64,000 bases of DNA from Microcebus murinus (GCF_040939455.1 NC_134109.1:33869501-33933500); one strand, 5' to 3'. Counted from the stretch's first letter, positions 40,726 to 61,999 are shown. The notes: generated from the letters alone by a model not told the origin. Translations and numbers: made by a program.

Positions 40726-43700
40726 TTTTTTAAAATAAGGAGTATGTACTCATGTATTACTTGGACAATTAAAAAAATTTAGCAATTAAAACCATGTGAG
40801 AGATTGTTTCAAAAAATAAGAAGTGATCAACACACTCAGCAAGGGAGAATGAACACAGTGTCTTGCATAGAGTTGATACTTACTATTAATAGTAAGGAAG
40901 TAGAAGCATACATTAACTTTGAGAATTACAAGCAGTTTTTGAGATAGAATGAAACAAAGTCTTAATTCAGAGAAATAGTTTTAAATAGAAAGGACAGACG
41001 TTTAGCCTTGGCCTTTATTTTAGTAAAACAAGAAGCGAGAGCAAATAGGGGAAATGAGGAGTCAAAAGCAAAGGTCTGAAAATTGCAATTTAGTAATATG
41101 TGTGTGTGTATAGGAGTCAGTAAGAGAGAGATGAACCAAAGGTTTACCAAGGAGTAGTGAGAATCTACCTACAGTAAGCAGAATTTGTAGGTTAAGTCAG
41201 CACAAATGAGGAGAAATGTCAAATCACTTCCAAAAGAAACAACTTTGTTTCTTTTAGAGAACTAATCTGTATTCCTATTATGCAACTCATTGCATGGAGA
41301 AAACAATTTGTCCCAGTTGATCTCAAACCTCTTCAGATATGCAATGTAATTTCAACTGTGAATTATTAAACAATAGAATTTTCTTCATTAAGGGAAATTG
41401 TAATGGGAACACAGAACTTTCATAGGAACTGTGCTGATTCTCTATGTTGCTTTTTCTGTCCTAAAGGTAATTTGACTGGTTGGGCAGATACTTTTAAAAG
41501 AAGAATTGGAGAGTTGTATTATCAAAATCAAAATATACAGCCAAAATATTTTTTCCCCATTTGAAAGCTATGTGTTTTGAAATACCAGTATGAATACCAA
41601 AAGTAAACATACATTTATATTGGATGCCAAGGAAATTCATAAATGAGCAGATACTTCCTCTTCTAATCATTATTTTTGCCACTTAAAATTTTGATTTGAA
41701 AAAAACATCTACACTTACAAAAAAAGTTGCTGGGCTGTACAGCAGAAGTTGTTACTTGGATTTAATTTTGGGTAGCTAGTGAACAAATTTACAGTCATGA
41801 GAGTGAGTCTCCCATAGCAGCCATGTACAAAGGAGTACAGCTTGAACAGTCACAGCTTGTTAGTCTCTGTGGAAAAGGATTTTGGAGCCCTTGATCAGCT
41901 TGGTGGCCAGCTCTAACATGCATACCCTTTTCTAGCAACTTCTCTGTCTAGAGACTGTTAAGGTAGGTTACATTTTCTAAAAATCCTATTAGACATCCAA
42001 GTGTGTGATATAGGATCTGACCTTATAATAAAGATTGATTACATATGCATTTCTAAATGGGTTATTTCAGAAAATATACATCATATATCTTTTCAATGCC
42101 TCTGATCCCTCAGAGGCTGCAATTAGGTGTTATAAAAATTTTCCTAAAGAACAAAACTGTGAAACCAACACATCTTGAATTCAGTAAGGTATTTGATAAC
42201 TCGCATAAAAGCTAGTGGAAAAGAGAGAGGAAGTGAGTAATTGATGGGCTGGAATGAAACTATATGTTAAGTAATTATAATAGGATGTCTGGTAGTATGT
42301 GAAATGGTCTATCCTTAAAAACGTTTTATGAGAGACTTGAAGGAAGGCATATCTGCAGTCAAGTCAGGTAATACACTGGATGGCTAACATAGATTAAAAA
42401 AAAGATCCTAGTATACTGATGGGCTGAATCCAATATGATGAAATTTATCAATAAACATGAAGACCTAAATTTAGATTAAATAATACAAAACCCCACCAGA
42501 ATTTAGTATTCATATTTATAAAGAAAAATCATTTTTCATAATTTTGTCTAGATGGTGAACATGAGATCTTTTTAAATAAATGTAAAAACTTAAGTATTCA
42601 TACAAGTTTTTTTTCCACAGGGAATATTTATATTATTAAAATTATCTTCCATTGCTTTAAACATTTCAGAATTTTTGTTGTTCTCAATAGTAGTCATCTA
42701 TCCTTATTATGATTTGATTTCCCATACAGATTTGCCTATCAGGAAAATAAAAATCTATAATCTTGCTGATACCTGTATTCTAATATTAATTTCCTATAGT
42801 ACATATAAAATACATAGAATAGTGTCTATTACGTAGTCAGCATTCTAAAAATGGTATCTATTATCATTATTAGGAGAATCTATATATTGGCTTACTATAG
42901 GGACAAAATACAATAATTATTTGTCTATTTCATAGAATTCTTACTATAAATAATAGGCATTACTAAATATATCTTGGTGTTTTATATCAGTTTTGGGAAC
43001 TTAGTTAATGGACATCTATCCATAGAGATGAATGATGCATAATAAATATTATTATTAATATTTAATATGCCCAAATCCTCATGGATAAAATGAAATAATA
43101 AACCCATATATATGTGCTTGTACATTCTTCAATTGTATGACCAAAACTCTGGTTATTTGTAACAGTATCTTTTATTTCCAAGCAAATATATAGGAGTGGC
43201 AGGTTGCTCAATCTTAGCATTTTCTCTCTCAAGTTCCAAATAAATGCTCTAGTCTAGGAAGACAGATGCTTCCTAACTGCCTATGTGGATCTGACATACT
43301 GTTTTCTCCATATAGTTTATCAAGAGTAAATCACTAACTCTTCTTCTTCCCATAGTAAGCAGATTTCTTTCATCTAATGCAGCTTAGGGAACATCATTAT
43401 TGTTTTGGATTTCTCCAGAAGATTTAATTTCTGTCAGTGAGACGCGTTTTTATATTACGTATTTCCAAGGGTATATTCCCTTTTTGTCTTAAATTCCCTC
43501 TTTGCCTGCCATTATGACTTCGAGTTTTGAACCTACCAGTTGCCTTGAGACTGTAAAGCACAAGTTGTCATTTTCGGATTTGAATCTTGTCTTCTTGAAA
43601 AGACATCTATTTTGTAAATACAGAGGGGGCAGGATTTATTTTCGACCTTCTCCTTTATGTCACATTTTCCAGCTTTCTGTCCTCTTGAATCAGGTTTTCA

Positions 43701-44759
43701 CCCAAATATAAAACTTCAGGGATTCTTATTTGATATATTTTAGTCATTATTAGGAAGACTTTTCATCTCTTTCATCAGACAACATATACTGAGGTTGTTA
43801 CTTAAGATGCTTTTGGTTACAGACAACAGTGTACCCATCTTTATCTCTAATTAGCTTTTTAGAAAAGGTAATCTATTGGCTCATGTAACTGAAAAGTCAA
43901 GAAGTACACATAGTTAAAGAAGGGTTTGAGTGAGTGGTTAAAACAATGTTACCAGGACCCAATATCTCTTTTTATATCTTCTGTTTCTCAGGATTTCCTC
44001 TTTACTATTGGTTCCATTATGGCAGATATTCCTTTCATGGTTCCAGGATGGCAATGAACACTTAGGGTTGTATATTTCATCATTAATGTCCAGTAAGAAA
44101 CAGAGAATCTCTGTCCCCAGTAGTTCAAATAAAACCTAAGAAAAGAAAACCACTGGCTCTGACTGGCTTGAGTTACATGCTCTTTGAACTATGAATAATG
44201 CCTGTGCCTAGTGAAAAAGATAATGCTGATTATATGTATGTATATGTATGTACATATATATATATGTATGAAGGCAACCTACCCTGGCAGTTTAGTCACT
44301 TCTACCCAAACTACATGATTAGGAAATGTGGTATACTGTTAGGAAGAAAGAATGGGAAATGTCTGCTGAAGAGGCAACTAACAAATGTCCATTACAAGAG
44401 GCATTTCTCAAGTCTCTTTTCCTGCTGAAACAGAAAGTTAATCAGTTTGGCAATAAGTATAATAGTACGCAGATCATTAGTAACTATTGAACTGTTAGTA
44501 TACTGATCAGGTTTCACTTTCTTGATTGTAAGAAGTAGATAATTGAGTTAGGAAAGTAAAGAAGTAACAAAAAAAGCAACTCTCTACTGGGACTGTGAAC
44601 ACTGCATGGGCTGGAACAATCTATTCATATTTGTATTCTGAGCACCAAGCATAGTGTTTGGTACCTAGAAAGAATTCTGTAAATATTCAGCTCTGAATTT
44701 CCAAAGTTTATAAAATCTTCCCTATATATGTCATCTCTTTGCTACAAATAATAATCTCT

Positions 44760-44850
44760 TGTGAGATACAAGGCAATTATTATTATTTCCATTTTATAAA
44801 TAAGAAACTGAAGCTTAAATATTAAATAATTTGTCCCAAATATTACATTA
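44760..44850 (-). repeat. MIR fragment
   Basis: 'tattatttccattttataaa' and 'taagaaactgaagctt' are the complement of the MIR core. An L2-like stretch with 'agcaccaagcatagtgtttg' precedes it at 44640. Confidence 0.4.
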
Positions 44851-46009
44851 TTCCACATTGCTCCATATGCTTCAGAATGTGACCAGCTGAGGGAAATTGT
44901 GATTTTTCTTTTCAATAGGCAATCAGATCCTCCCTTTTGAAATTTAATTTTACATTGGTAAATTTTATAAAAACCAGCCAAATAGTATATACAGACATTT
45001 CCAAATGACTGTTCTCACGTAGAGATCTTCTGACACACTGACAACAAACCAGGTCATTCAGAGCCAGTGGGGCTCATTAATGAAGTTAGTGACAGATAAG
45101 CATTCAAAGTTAATATAGATTCTTTAAAAGCATCAAGAATATTAAAGGCCTTCCTTTTCATTATTTTCTGTTGTTTATTTCTTCCTTTTCATTCTTTTCT
45201 ATGATTGCCAAGTCTGAAGAATAAGAGCATTATACTCTTTGATATATCACTCTGATTATAATTTGTCAAAGGAATCGCAAAAATCTGAGTCTACTCACAA
45301 AACTGAACATCTGTCAAAAAGACCAATATTAGGTAATAAGTAGTTAATAAATGAAAAAGTCCTGAGTGATGCTATATGAGAACATCTAGTTATAAGAGTT
45401 ATATAATCATTCTCACCTAGCCCCTTCATAGAATTAAGCCCTAATAATTTTTCTCCTATAAATCTATTAATAAAATGGTATTAGTTATGTACAATCCTTG
45501 GGAGAACTGAAGAGTCGCTCAAATAATTTTCAGTGTATACTCTAAAATTCAGAATATGATAACTTAAAATCTTGGTTATGAATATGGAAACTTCCAGTTA
45601 CTTTAGTTTGAAAACCAGAATGATTATTATAGCTGTTGTGGTTGCTTTATGAGATGAGAATACAAAAGACAGACAAGCTTCAAGTTTGGTACATTATGGA
45701 ATATTCATAATTCATAAAACAAAGCTATATGTGGAAAATTCAAATACTAGTCATCAATTTATATTCACTAATAATTTAACTAAGATTTAAATTTTCTACT
45801 AGGCCTTTGACTAACCCAAGTTTATTTCCAGCCAGGTATGGCTTTGAATATAGGTTAAAGACATCATCTGGTAGTATATCTCCCAAGAGACTGCTAATGC
45901 TATATTATTGGTTTTTTTTCTGTCCAAATTCCAAAGTTTTTTTTTCTTCTTCTTAAGTATTTAAAGCCACATTTCACTTTATTATTTGTTTCTCCCCCTC
46001 TCATTTCTT

Positions 46010-46332
46010 TTTTTTTTTTGAGACAGAGTCTCACTTTGTTGCCCAGGCTAGAGTGAGTGCCGTGGCGTCAGCCTGGCTCACAGCAACCTCAATCTCCGGG
46101 GCTCAGCGATCCTACTGCCTCAGCCTCCCAAGTAGCTGGGACTACAGGCATGCGCCACCATGCCCGGCTAATTTTTTGTATATATATTTTTAGCTGGTCA
46201 ATTAATTTATTTCTATTTTTGGTAGAGACGGGGTCTTGCTCAGGCTGGTTTCGAACTCCTGACCTTGAGCAATCTGCCCGCCTCGGCCTCCTAAAGTGCT
46301 AGGATTACAGGCGTGAGCCACCACGCCCGGCT
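46010..46332 (-). mobile_element. Young lemur-type Alu with intact target duplication
   Basis: The element lies in the same orientation as gephyrin. The plus strand starts with a T run and 'gagacagagtctcac', has 'gccgtggcgtcagcctggc' in the right arm, 'tagctggtcaattaattta' between the arms, and ends 'gccaccacgcccggct'. Both the right-arm bases and the extra inter-arm segment are features I associate with strepsirrhine Alus. The 15-bp direct repeat 'cccctctcatttctt' is perfect at 45995-46009 and 46333-46347, so the insertion is recent. Confidence 0.93.
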
Positions 46333-47049
46333 CCCCTCTCATTTCTTATCCACAATAGGGATTCAGACTGATTCTTTTTGGCAGCCATAGTCCAAATTAT
46401 CATTGCTAAGTGTGAATTATGAGTTATACTTATTAGTTTAATCTTTTCCTATCTGGCAATGTTTGCAAACTATCATTCAGCCAGTGGCCGAACTAATATG
46501 TATCCTTAAAAGTTGTTTCTGAAGATTAGGAATGACAAAATTTGTATCAAGATTCAACTCTACAAATGGTTGTAATGAGAACACAGTGAAGAAAAAGAAA
46601 ATGAGATGCAAAATTATGGGGAAAAAATAAACAAGGTTAATAGAGATCAAACATTAGCTTGACCAATCTGTGTAGATTTTACAACTCAAAGTGATCCTCT
46701 AATGGGGTTATCTTAATTAAGCCCAGCAATTTATTTAAAGATATCTGATGAAATTGCTAAAACAAAAATAAATTCTGAGCAATAAATTTCTTTGAAGTCA
46801 TGGGATAAAAGTTCATTGCCACAAACTATGGAATCTTAATGATAGCAGAGTATGTTAGGCACAGGAGAAACTCTATTAAATTCCCTGATGGAATAAAATC
46901 AGTGGAACTTACACTTCTATAAGAAAGCATTGCTGAAGATCCATTGGAACAGAGCAACACATATTCTACAATATGTTATAGCCTATCTCCAAGGAGAAAA
47001 AGTAGGATGTATGTTTGCAAGATCATTAATGCAAAGCCTCTTGTCTTAC

Positions 47050-47157
47050 CCGTTCATCTGTACTGCCTGTTGAATGATGGGAATAATTGATGAGGCCAGG
47101 AATGGGCTGCTCACCGTGTGCCATGATAACAGCAGGACTGGTGTAGAATGGATGCTT
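47050..47157 (-). CDS. GPHN: GPHN alternative linker cassette (C3 type), 36 codons
   Basis: This is a 108-nt, phase-0 exon with acceptor 'gttgtgcattag' and donor 'CGG|gtaaga'. The product begins [18 protein letters not shown], continues [14 protein letters not shown] and ends TDER, and would be inserted after K243 of the neuronal form. This corresponds to the cassette usually called C3, which is mostly skipped in neurons and included in non-neuronal tissue such as liver, where gephyrin serves molybdenum cofactor synthesis. It lies 1.3 kb downstream of the previous exon. The exon is rich in YCAY tetramers: I count six in 108 nt, plus three in the 60 nt before it, which fits control by Nova proteins. 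I am sure it is an exon of this gene; the cassette name is from memory. Confidence 0.92.
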
Positions 47158-48802
<1,645 letters not shown>

Positions 48803-49529
48803 TCATATAAAATGGTGGCAGTCAAATCGAGTTGTGATGTTGGATCTGTATTTCCCTCATCAATCTCAAGAATGAATCATATTTAAAGCATTATCTTTAC
48901 AATGTGAAATATGAAGTAAACAAGGCATATATTACAGTATTTTCCATAAGAAAAGGACTACAGTGTTATAAAAACACACACTCCATTTTTTTAAGTGTAA
49001 AATTTCTATACAACTTTGGAGTTTAAAGATGCATTATAAGAAAGGTAGGAAAAGTAGGAAAGAGTTTTTACTTTTTCAGTTAGAGCAAGGCACTAGAACT
49101 AAGAACCCACATGAGGACCAGATATTTTGTTCAGACTACCATCATAAAGTATAGCTAGGCAACATTGTACAGTATATAAAGAATAGAATTCAGCTTGTAA
49201 AGAGCACTGCATAAAAGTCAATATATTAATAATCTGCTGCTGAGGTGCACAATATTACCTGTAATGTATTACCAAAAGAGAGCAGGCAAGAACTTAAAAG
49301 CCAGAACATAGGGCCAGATATGTTTGTGGAATAGCTGGGGGGGGGGTGTCTCTCTTTTATATTTAAAGCAAGATCTTAAAAGCTAAGATCTAAAGAAGTA
49401 TCTTTAACATTTGTAGAGGGTTACTAGAATACCTAGGAAGATGCCTAATGTTTTGACCTTTCTTTGTATGGCAAAGTAAGCTTAGTGTTTCAAGATTGTA
49501 TAGTAAATAATTTAATGTTGACCAAAGAG

Positions 49530-50179
49530 AAGTCTAGCCATTACCTTTGGATTCTGGGAGGAGATCTCTAGGCCCTCAGAATGTCATGCATAATAGGAAT
49601 GTCTAGTTTGCCTGAGAACTCTGGCCACCAGGCAGTCTAACAATGTGATTTATTCAGATGGCTTTGGGCAACATGGTATCAGTTTTGTCTCTGTAAGGAA
49701 CTTGACACTAAAGGCATTAGCCTCACCTCCAGAAAGGACTAGACTAAAGGTTAGCCACACTGGCAGTATGTGATTGGGTCCCAATAAAAGCTCTGGACAT
49801 CAAAGGCTCAGTCAGGTGAGCATCCCCAGCTGGCAACACTCCATGTGTATGGTCACACATCAGTGCCAGGAGGGTAACACATCCATGACTCCAAAAGGAG
49901 AGGACAATAGAAGTTCCTTGTTTGGTACCTCTCTTAGACTCTGCCCTATGTACTTGTTCCCTGGGTGACATTAATCTGTATTCTTTCCTTGTAGCAAACA
50001 ATAACTGTGAGTATAACAGCTTTCCAGGAGTTCTGTGAATCCTAGTGAAATATTAAAAATGAAGAGTCCTAAAACAGACTCCCCTGAATTTACAGCTGAT
50101 GTTAGAAGTGAGAGAAGCCTTGTGGAGTACTCCAAGTTTGTACGTAGCTATTTTGTGCAGTAGGCTAAAATTCTTTACA
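49530..50179 (+). mobile_element. ERVL 5' LTR (MLT2-like)
   Basis: The sequence from 'tggattctgggaggagatct' through 'ggctttgggcaacatggtat', 'cccaataaaagctctggaca' and 'gtgagtataacagctttcca' reads as an ERVL-family LTR, ending 'ttctttaca'. Two bases later comes 'tggtgtcaaaagtgggaa' (50182-50199), the leucine-tRNA primer binding site characteristic of ERVL. A related LTR lies at 62820-63228 in the same orientation. The left border is approximate and the subfamily name is from memory. Confidence 0.7.
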
Positions 50180-50181
50180 GT

Positions 50182-50405
50182 TGGTGTCAAAAGTGGGAAT
50201 CACTAGAAAGATCCTAACTCACTGAATCACGTATCTTGGGGAGAGGAAGAAAGAGAGGGTAAGGAATGATGAGCCTTTGATCCCTGGATAAACACAGGGT
50301 CAACCACAGTATGTAATTGCTACTATACTGCTATCAGTTACTGGAAACAAATCCTAAGGAGTAGTCTCACTGAATGCAAAAAGAAATGTAAAATATCAAG
50401 AAACA
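50182..50405 (+). mobile_element. ERVL leader with primer binding site
   Basis: Begins with the tRNA-Leu-type primer binding site 'tggtgtcaaaagtgggaa' and continues for about 200 noncoding bases until a full L1 5' end interrupts it at 50406. The gag region expected next is not present. Confidence 0.6.
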
Positions 50406-56885
<6,480 letters not shown>

Positions 56886-56989
56886 AAAGCAAAAATTACC
56901 ACACTGAATAAAATAGAAAGTAGGTAAATATATAATCTCTTGGTTATTTTTATCTATATTAGTTAAAAAGAAAGTACGGGAGAATGTTA

Positions 56990-58674
56990 GGGTGGATTAT
57001 AAGGTTGAGGTCAACCTTGGATTCCACATAGCCTGATGTCTAGCTGTTAGTCTTAAAGTCACTTAGGAAATAAGAAATAGTTATGTTAAAAGAATACACA
57101 AAATAGGGAAAGAAAATGGGGAAATTCAAGGGAATTATCCCAGCAGGATAGAAATATTTCAATGGTTATTAAAAAAATGAATGAACATAGTGAACAATGA
57201 AGGGGGTCTCCCAACACTGACTATTGAAGAGTCCTAAACAAATCTTCTCTATTTAGTTTGGAGGAAATTTGAAAGCTAGAAAGCAAAGATGACTATAAGA
57301 AACCTGATCTTGGATTGCCTGAGGTGATTTTCCCACAACTGAATCAAGATTAGGACTGAGAAAATTGTCTCAGTCCCTTTGCTCATCCTAGGGCAGGAGA
57401 TCTAAGGCCATATACACATTAATGGGTAAAATGGTCAGGGAGCAGAGAAAAGAGTTTTCTGGGACTCTGACATAGAAGTCAACTGTGACTCTAAAACCTG
57501 TTGAAGTCCCATTTTGAGGTATAGTTAGTTTGGGAGGATGCAATAGTTGATGGGATTAAGGTGAAAGTTTCGATGAAAATTAGTATATTTAAAAACTGAA
57601 CTTTATGTGAAGTCATTAAGTTCCCTTTACCTAAATATATTATGGGGATGTATATTGTGTTTGAATGGGAAATGCTTCCCCTATCTAGCATTGTAAAACA
57701 AAAGGCATGTAAATCATCCTTCCACCAGTATTTACTGGACATGCTAAATAGGAACAAGTAAGACTGCCTGAGCCCACACAAACCATTAATTTGCTATAGA
57801 GTAGCCCTGTGTGGAGTACAGACTGGGGCTTAAGGCAAAAACCTGGGAGTGCTACCCAGTGACAACTGCTGGAATTTTGGACCAGAAAATTTCCATTTGA
57901 GAGATAATTACTAGCTTGCTACTGATCTTTATTTGAGAATGCCCCTATGACTGCAGGATAAATAATCTTGAAACCTGCAATTCCCATAATGTCTTAGGTA
58001 ATATCAGGGAAATGCTCTAAAGGGGAGGGCAGTGCTCAGAAGAGTTCTATAATAAAATGAAAATAGTGTATACAGAATTGTACTACCAAGGGAATACAAG
58101 GAAGTACTCACAAGCAGGTAGCCTCTTTTCCATAGAGATGATTTTATAACCACCTCAGGACTTGCTAGATCCTATGGCACTCAGGCCACTTGGGTAGTGC
58201 CCTATAAACAGCTCTTTATTAACCACAAAAGAGCTGTCCGGTTTACAGAGGGCAGTTCCAAAGTAAACAGACAGTGTTCTGTTTGGAAGGTTGCTACTCT
58301 CATGGAAGAAGGTAAAAACAAATCAAGTTGATGAGCTGAACTGCAGCTTTCCCCAATGTTTAGGTTTTTACCGACTCATAAGTAGTGTTCAATGGTCCTG
58401 CCATATGGTCATGCAGAAGCACAGTGGAAAACTGATCTATCAAAGAGATGCCTGTATGGTGCATGGCCCTGTGAAAAATCACACTGGGAATTTAAGGGGT
58501 GCATTAAAATAGGATATGTCAATGTTTGTTAAAAGAACTCATTTATAGATTTGGAATTTGATTAGAAACAGGGAACAGACATCCCAGTGTACTTGATTGA
58601 TGTGGTCACCTGAGCTCATGAGATGAGTGGACACTGAGGGGCTGCAGCAATGCAAAGATGGACAGAATCTAGAT
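56990..58674 (+). pseudogene. ERVL pol remnant up to the integrase zinc finger
   Basis: Plus-strand fragments, shifted between frames and broken by stops, resemble ERVL pol. The clearest part is the end of RNase H and the start of integrase near 58260-58661, where a His pair followed by AAAMQRW is seen at about 58614-58661, part of the HHCC zinc-binding motif of integrase. The sequence is cut right there by a hAT transposon. Upstream, gag and most of the reverse transcriptase cannot be found. It is an old, noncoding copy. Confidence 0.6.
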
Positions 58675-61085
58675 CAGGGGTGGGGAACCTGTGGCCTTCT
58701 AGATCTTTAAATGCAGCCTTTTGACTGAATCTAAATTTTACAGAACAAATCCTTTTATTTTTATTAATATATTTTTATTCACCTTTTATATTTTTATTTT
58801 TAAAATGAACATATTTAAAATACCAAAGAATAAAGTTTCAATGAAATAATCCTCCCAGATTGACTGGCACAATTATAACATTAGTAAGCCATAAGAGCTA
58901 AATTGATGGCTTACAATGCTCATTATTTATTTAATAGTTCTAACTTCCTCCTCCTAACTGGTGCCACTACCATATGAGGCTGGTTATTGAGAGTTTAAGG
59001 GGTCAAGTATACCAGTCTGTTATCAGCTTTTGACAGTGGTGCTTGGTGCTTCTGTTTGAAGTGGACTTTGTGAATAGTTGCACAGCTCAACAGTATTTTT
59101 CAATTCTGGCTGCTTAATAGCCCATCATATCAAAGAAGATGAAACTGAAGTAAGAAAACAGATTTTTAAATGAGGATTGGGAATTGCAATATTGTTTCTG
59201 CTCAAAGAGAAGATGATTTGCTTGCTTTGTAATACTACAAAATCAATATTAAAGAAATTCAATGTCCATCAGCATTACAACACTCATAAGGACCACAAAT
59301 ATTTTAAATTAGAGGAAAAGGTGCAAAAGGTTGTACTACAGAAATTAAACGATGCAGAAGCAAAAGACAATTCTTTCAAGCAGCAATAAGTCCCAGAAAT
59401 AATGCCACCAAAGCAACGTATAAAGTAGCTTATATACTTGGAGAAAAAAGGGAAGCCATTCAGTGATGTAGAAATTGTGAAAGAATAAATTGTTAAAGTT
59501 GTAGGATGCTTAGACCCTGATAACATTTCAGAGTACATACAAACAACTGCCTCTTTAAAGGAGAGCCATAACTGATTGGCAGCATGAATTAGCCTTCAAC
59601 TTAACAGAACAACTTTATGCAATACTTCAAAAGGAAAATATATAGTATTCAATTGCTTTGGATGAATCAACTGATACTACTGACTTGGTGCAAGTTTTAT
59701 ACTTCATTCAGGTCATAAAGGATTTTCTTTGTATGAAGAGTTACTCGCTTTGTGCACTCTTGCAAATAGAACATGGGGAATACATATCTTCAACTACTTT
59801 CAAGATAAATGTTTTGAAGTTGGACTGAATTTGGTAAATTTAGCAAGTGTATGTACAGACGGTGGACTTTGCATGACAGGAAAACATGAAGGGTTTATTA
59901 CACAGATAAAGTATTAACAGATCCAGGTGCCCTCATTTCTTTTCATTGTATCTTACCCTGCATCAACAAAATCTCTGTGCTAAAACTAGTATTTTAAATG
60001 ACACTTTGCAACAAGTTATAAGTATTATTAACTACATTTGTGCAAATGCAACACAGCGTCACCAGTTTCATAACATGCTAAAGTTGAACGATGAGGTATT
60101 CAGTGTGGATTTGCCTTATCATTCTAAAGGCTATTGCAGGGACAGGTTTTAGACAAAATTTTATCTTTGCAAGAACAGATAGTTAAACTTTATGAAGAAG
60201 ACAATCAGCAATGGGAATTATTGAAAGAAGATTTCTATAGGAATGCAGCATCTCTGTGTGATATCATGTCAAATCAAAATGACTTGAATATTTTTTTGCA
60301 AGTTAAAACTAAGTCTATATATGATATGTGGCAAAAAATCCAAGCATTTTGGGAAAAAAAAGCTATCTTTTTTCAAAACACTTCTTCAAAAGGAAATTTT
60401 GGGTGAACATTTTTCATAGTTAGCAAAGGTCATTGATGAGCAGCATGATATATGCAAATCATTTGAAGAGTAAGCAGCTGTTTAGACCTGTTAATTGAAG
60501 AATACAATGAAAGGTTCACTGACTTTGAGAATCATGACATCACATGTAAATTAGCATTTCAGTCTCACCTAGTTGTTATCACCAAGGCACCTAAAGAACT
60601 ACAGATGAAACTGATTGAGCTCTCAGTAGATGACATTTTACAGTCATTGTTTGATGCCAAGAAAGATCCAATTGAAATATGGAAAAATGCAGTAGAATAC
60701 CCATGCCTTCGGCAACATGCCTGAAAAATGCTTTCTTGCTTTTCAACCACTTATTGTGAATCTACATTTCCCTACCTAACCAAAATCAAGGCGCCCTTAA
60801 GGTCACAAATGATACCCGTCTAGAGGTACAACTGAAACTGCGGACCTCCATGCTGCAACCAAATAATAAGATACTTTCCAACAAAAAGCAGACACAGCAA
60901 AGTCACTGAAAGGTTAACCTTAAAATTAAAAAATAGTTAATTTCATTTTTTTGAAATTATTAAGTACATAATAGATTTTTACAAAATAATGTACATTTTC
61001 AAGTAATTCTAATTGAAGTTTCTTGAATGAGGCATTACTTGATTACAGCTAAACTAATACAGCCTTCCAACATGAAACATTCCTG
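58675..61085 (+). pseudogene. hAT transposon with decayed transposase, target duplication visible
   Basis: The element begins 'caggggtggggaacctgtgg' and ends 'gaaacattcctg', flanked by 'atctagat' (58667-58674) and 'atctaggt' (61086-61093), an 8-bp target duplication typical of hAT. On the plus strand, from 59177 to about 60720, is a broken transposase of the Charlie/GTF2IRD2-like type. In order there are a BED-like Cys pair (CLLCN) with HYNTH (59213-59290), LDESTDTTD with the first catalytic aspartate region near 59660, CTDGG near 59860, FHCILHQQNLCAK near 59941-59980, and a stretch rich in helices to 60720. At least five stops or frame changes separate them, so the protein is dead. A short copy of the same 5' end follows at 61344. 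Confidence 0.8.
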
Positions 61086-61093
61086 ATCTAGGT

Positions 61094-61343
61094 ATTTCCT
61101 TTTTTACCCTTTGAGGTACATAATGCTGACATTAACTGTTCTGTCTGCCAACAAGACAGACAAAGACTGCACAGGGTTATGGAACAGCTTCCAGAAAGGG
61201 AAGGCCCTACATGTAGCTGGTAAGTTGGATTGATTGAGCTTCTAGTGGGTCCTAAGAGGAACAGACATTTACTCTGGATTGCGTTTTGTTCACCCAGTAG
61301 TAGATACAAATGCTTAGAGTATATAAAAGGACCAGAAAAGGGC
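61094..61343 (+). pseudogene. ERVL integrase remnant downstream of the hAT insertion
   Basis: In one plus-strand frame the sequence shows CSVCQQD (61137-61157), the Cys pair of the integrase zinc-binding motif, followed by remnants of the segment leading to the catalytic core. It is the direct continuation of the pol fragment that ends at 58674. It stops at a second hAT end. An open frame on the minus strand at 61088-61375 is only the shadow of this segment. Confidence 0.6.
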
Positions 61344-61445
61344 CAGGGGTGGGGAACCTGTGGCCTTGGGGCCACATGTGGCCTTCTGGATCCCTGAGTG
61401 TAGCCTTTTGACTGAATCTAAATTTTACAGCAAAAATCCTTTTAA
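61344..61445 (+). mobile_element. 5' terminus of a second hAT copy
   Basis: Repeats the first 100 bases of the 58675 element in the same orientation, with the fuller consensus 'ggccttggggccacatgtgg' that the first copy has lost. No transposase sequence follows, so this is a fragment or a MITE. Its right border is unclear. Confidence 0.6.
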
Positions 61446-61695
61446 TAAATTAATAACATTTCTAAGGAAAACATATGCATCCTCAGAGTAATAATTTGAT
61501 AGAGAATGGAACAGATAATTGAAACATTTGTTATCTAAAGTAGTGGGAGACAAAAGCACAAAGGGCTGGCTTATATGCATGCCTTCATGAGTGTGTGAAC
61601 ATGTTCAACATGTCGGTAAAGGGGAGTAGGTCACCAATAGATAGATTCCTTCACTTTTTCAGGAAAGAGGAGGTTGGGGAAGGATGCTGTTTTGG

Positions 61696-61965
61696 GATTT
61701 TTGTTTGTTTTTGAGACAGAGTCTTACTCTGTTGCCCGGGGTAGAGTGGCATCATTGTAACTCACTTGAACTTCCAACTCTTGGGCTCAAATGATCCTCC
61801 AGCCTCAACTTCTTAAGTAGTTGAGCATACAAGTGTGTACCATATCACCAGACTAATTTTTCTATTTTTAGTAGACATGGGGTCTTGCTCAGGCTGGTCT
61901 TGAACTCCTGAGCTCAAGCAATCCTTCCGCCTCAGCCTCCCAGAGTGCTAAGATTACAAGGATGC
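61696..61965 (-). mobile_element. Alu (old, diverged)
   Basis: The plus strand reads 'tttgagacagagtcttactc', 'ttgaacttccaactcttggg', 'ttttagtagacatggggtct' and 'cagagtgctaagattacaag', the complement of a full Alu dimer with many substitutions. Confidence 0.85.
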
Positions 61966-61999
61966 TGGTTTTAATTTACTTTTTTGTCCCCATATCACC

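Noticed and set aside
41760..41960. Segment with acceptor-like 'ttttccacag' on the minus strand
   Set aside because: No matching donor and no open phase-0 frame from the acceptor.
46057..46302. 81-codon frame on the plus strand
   Set aside because: It is the translated antisense of an Alu.
61088..61375. 95-codon frame on the minus strand
   Set aside because: It is the antisense of the ERVL integrase remnant and runs into a hAT end.
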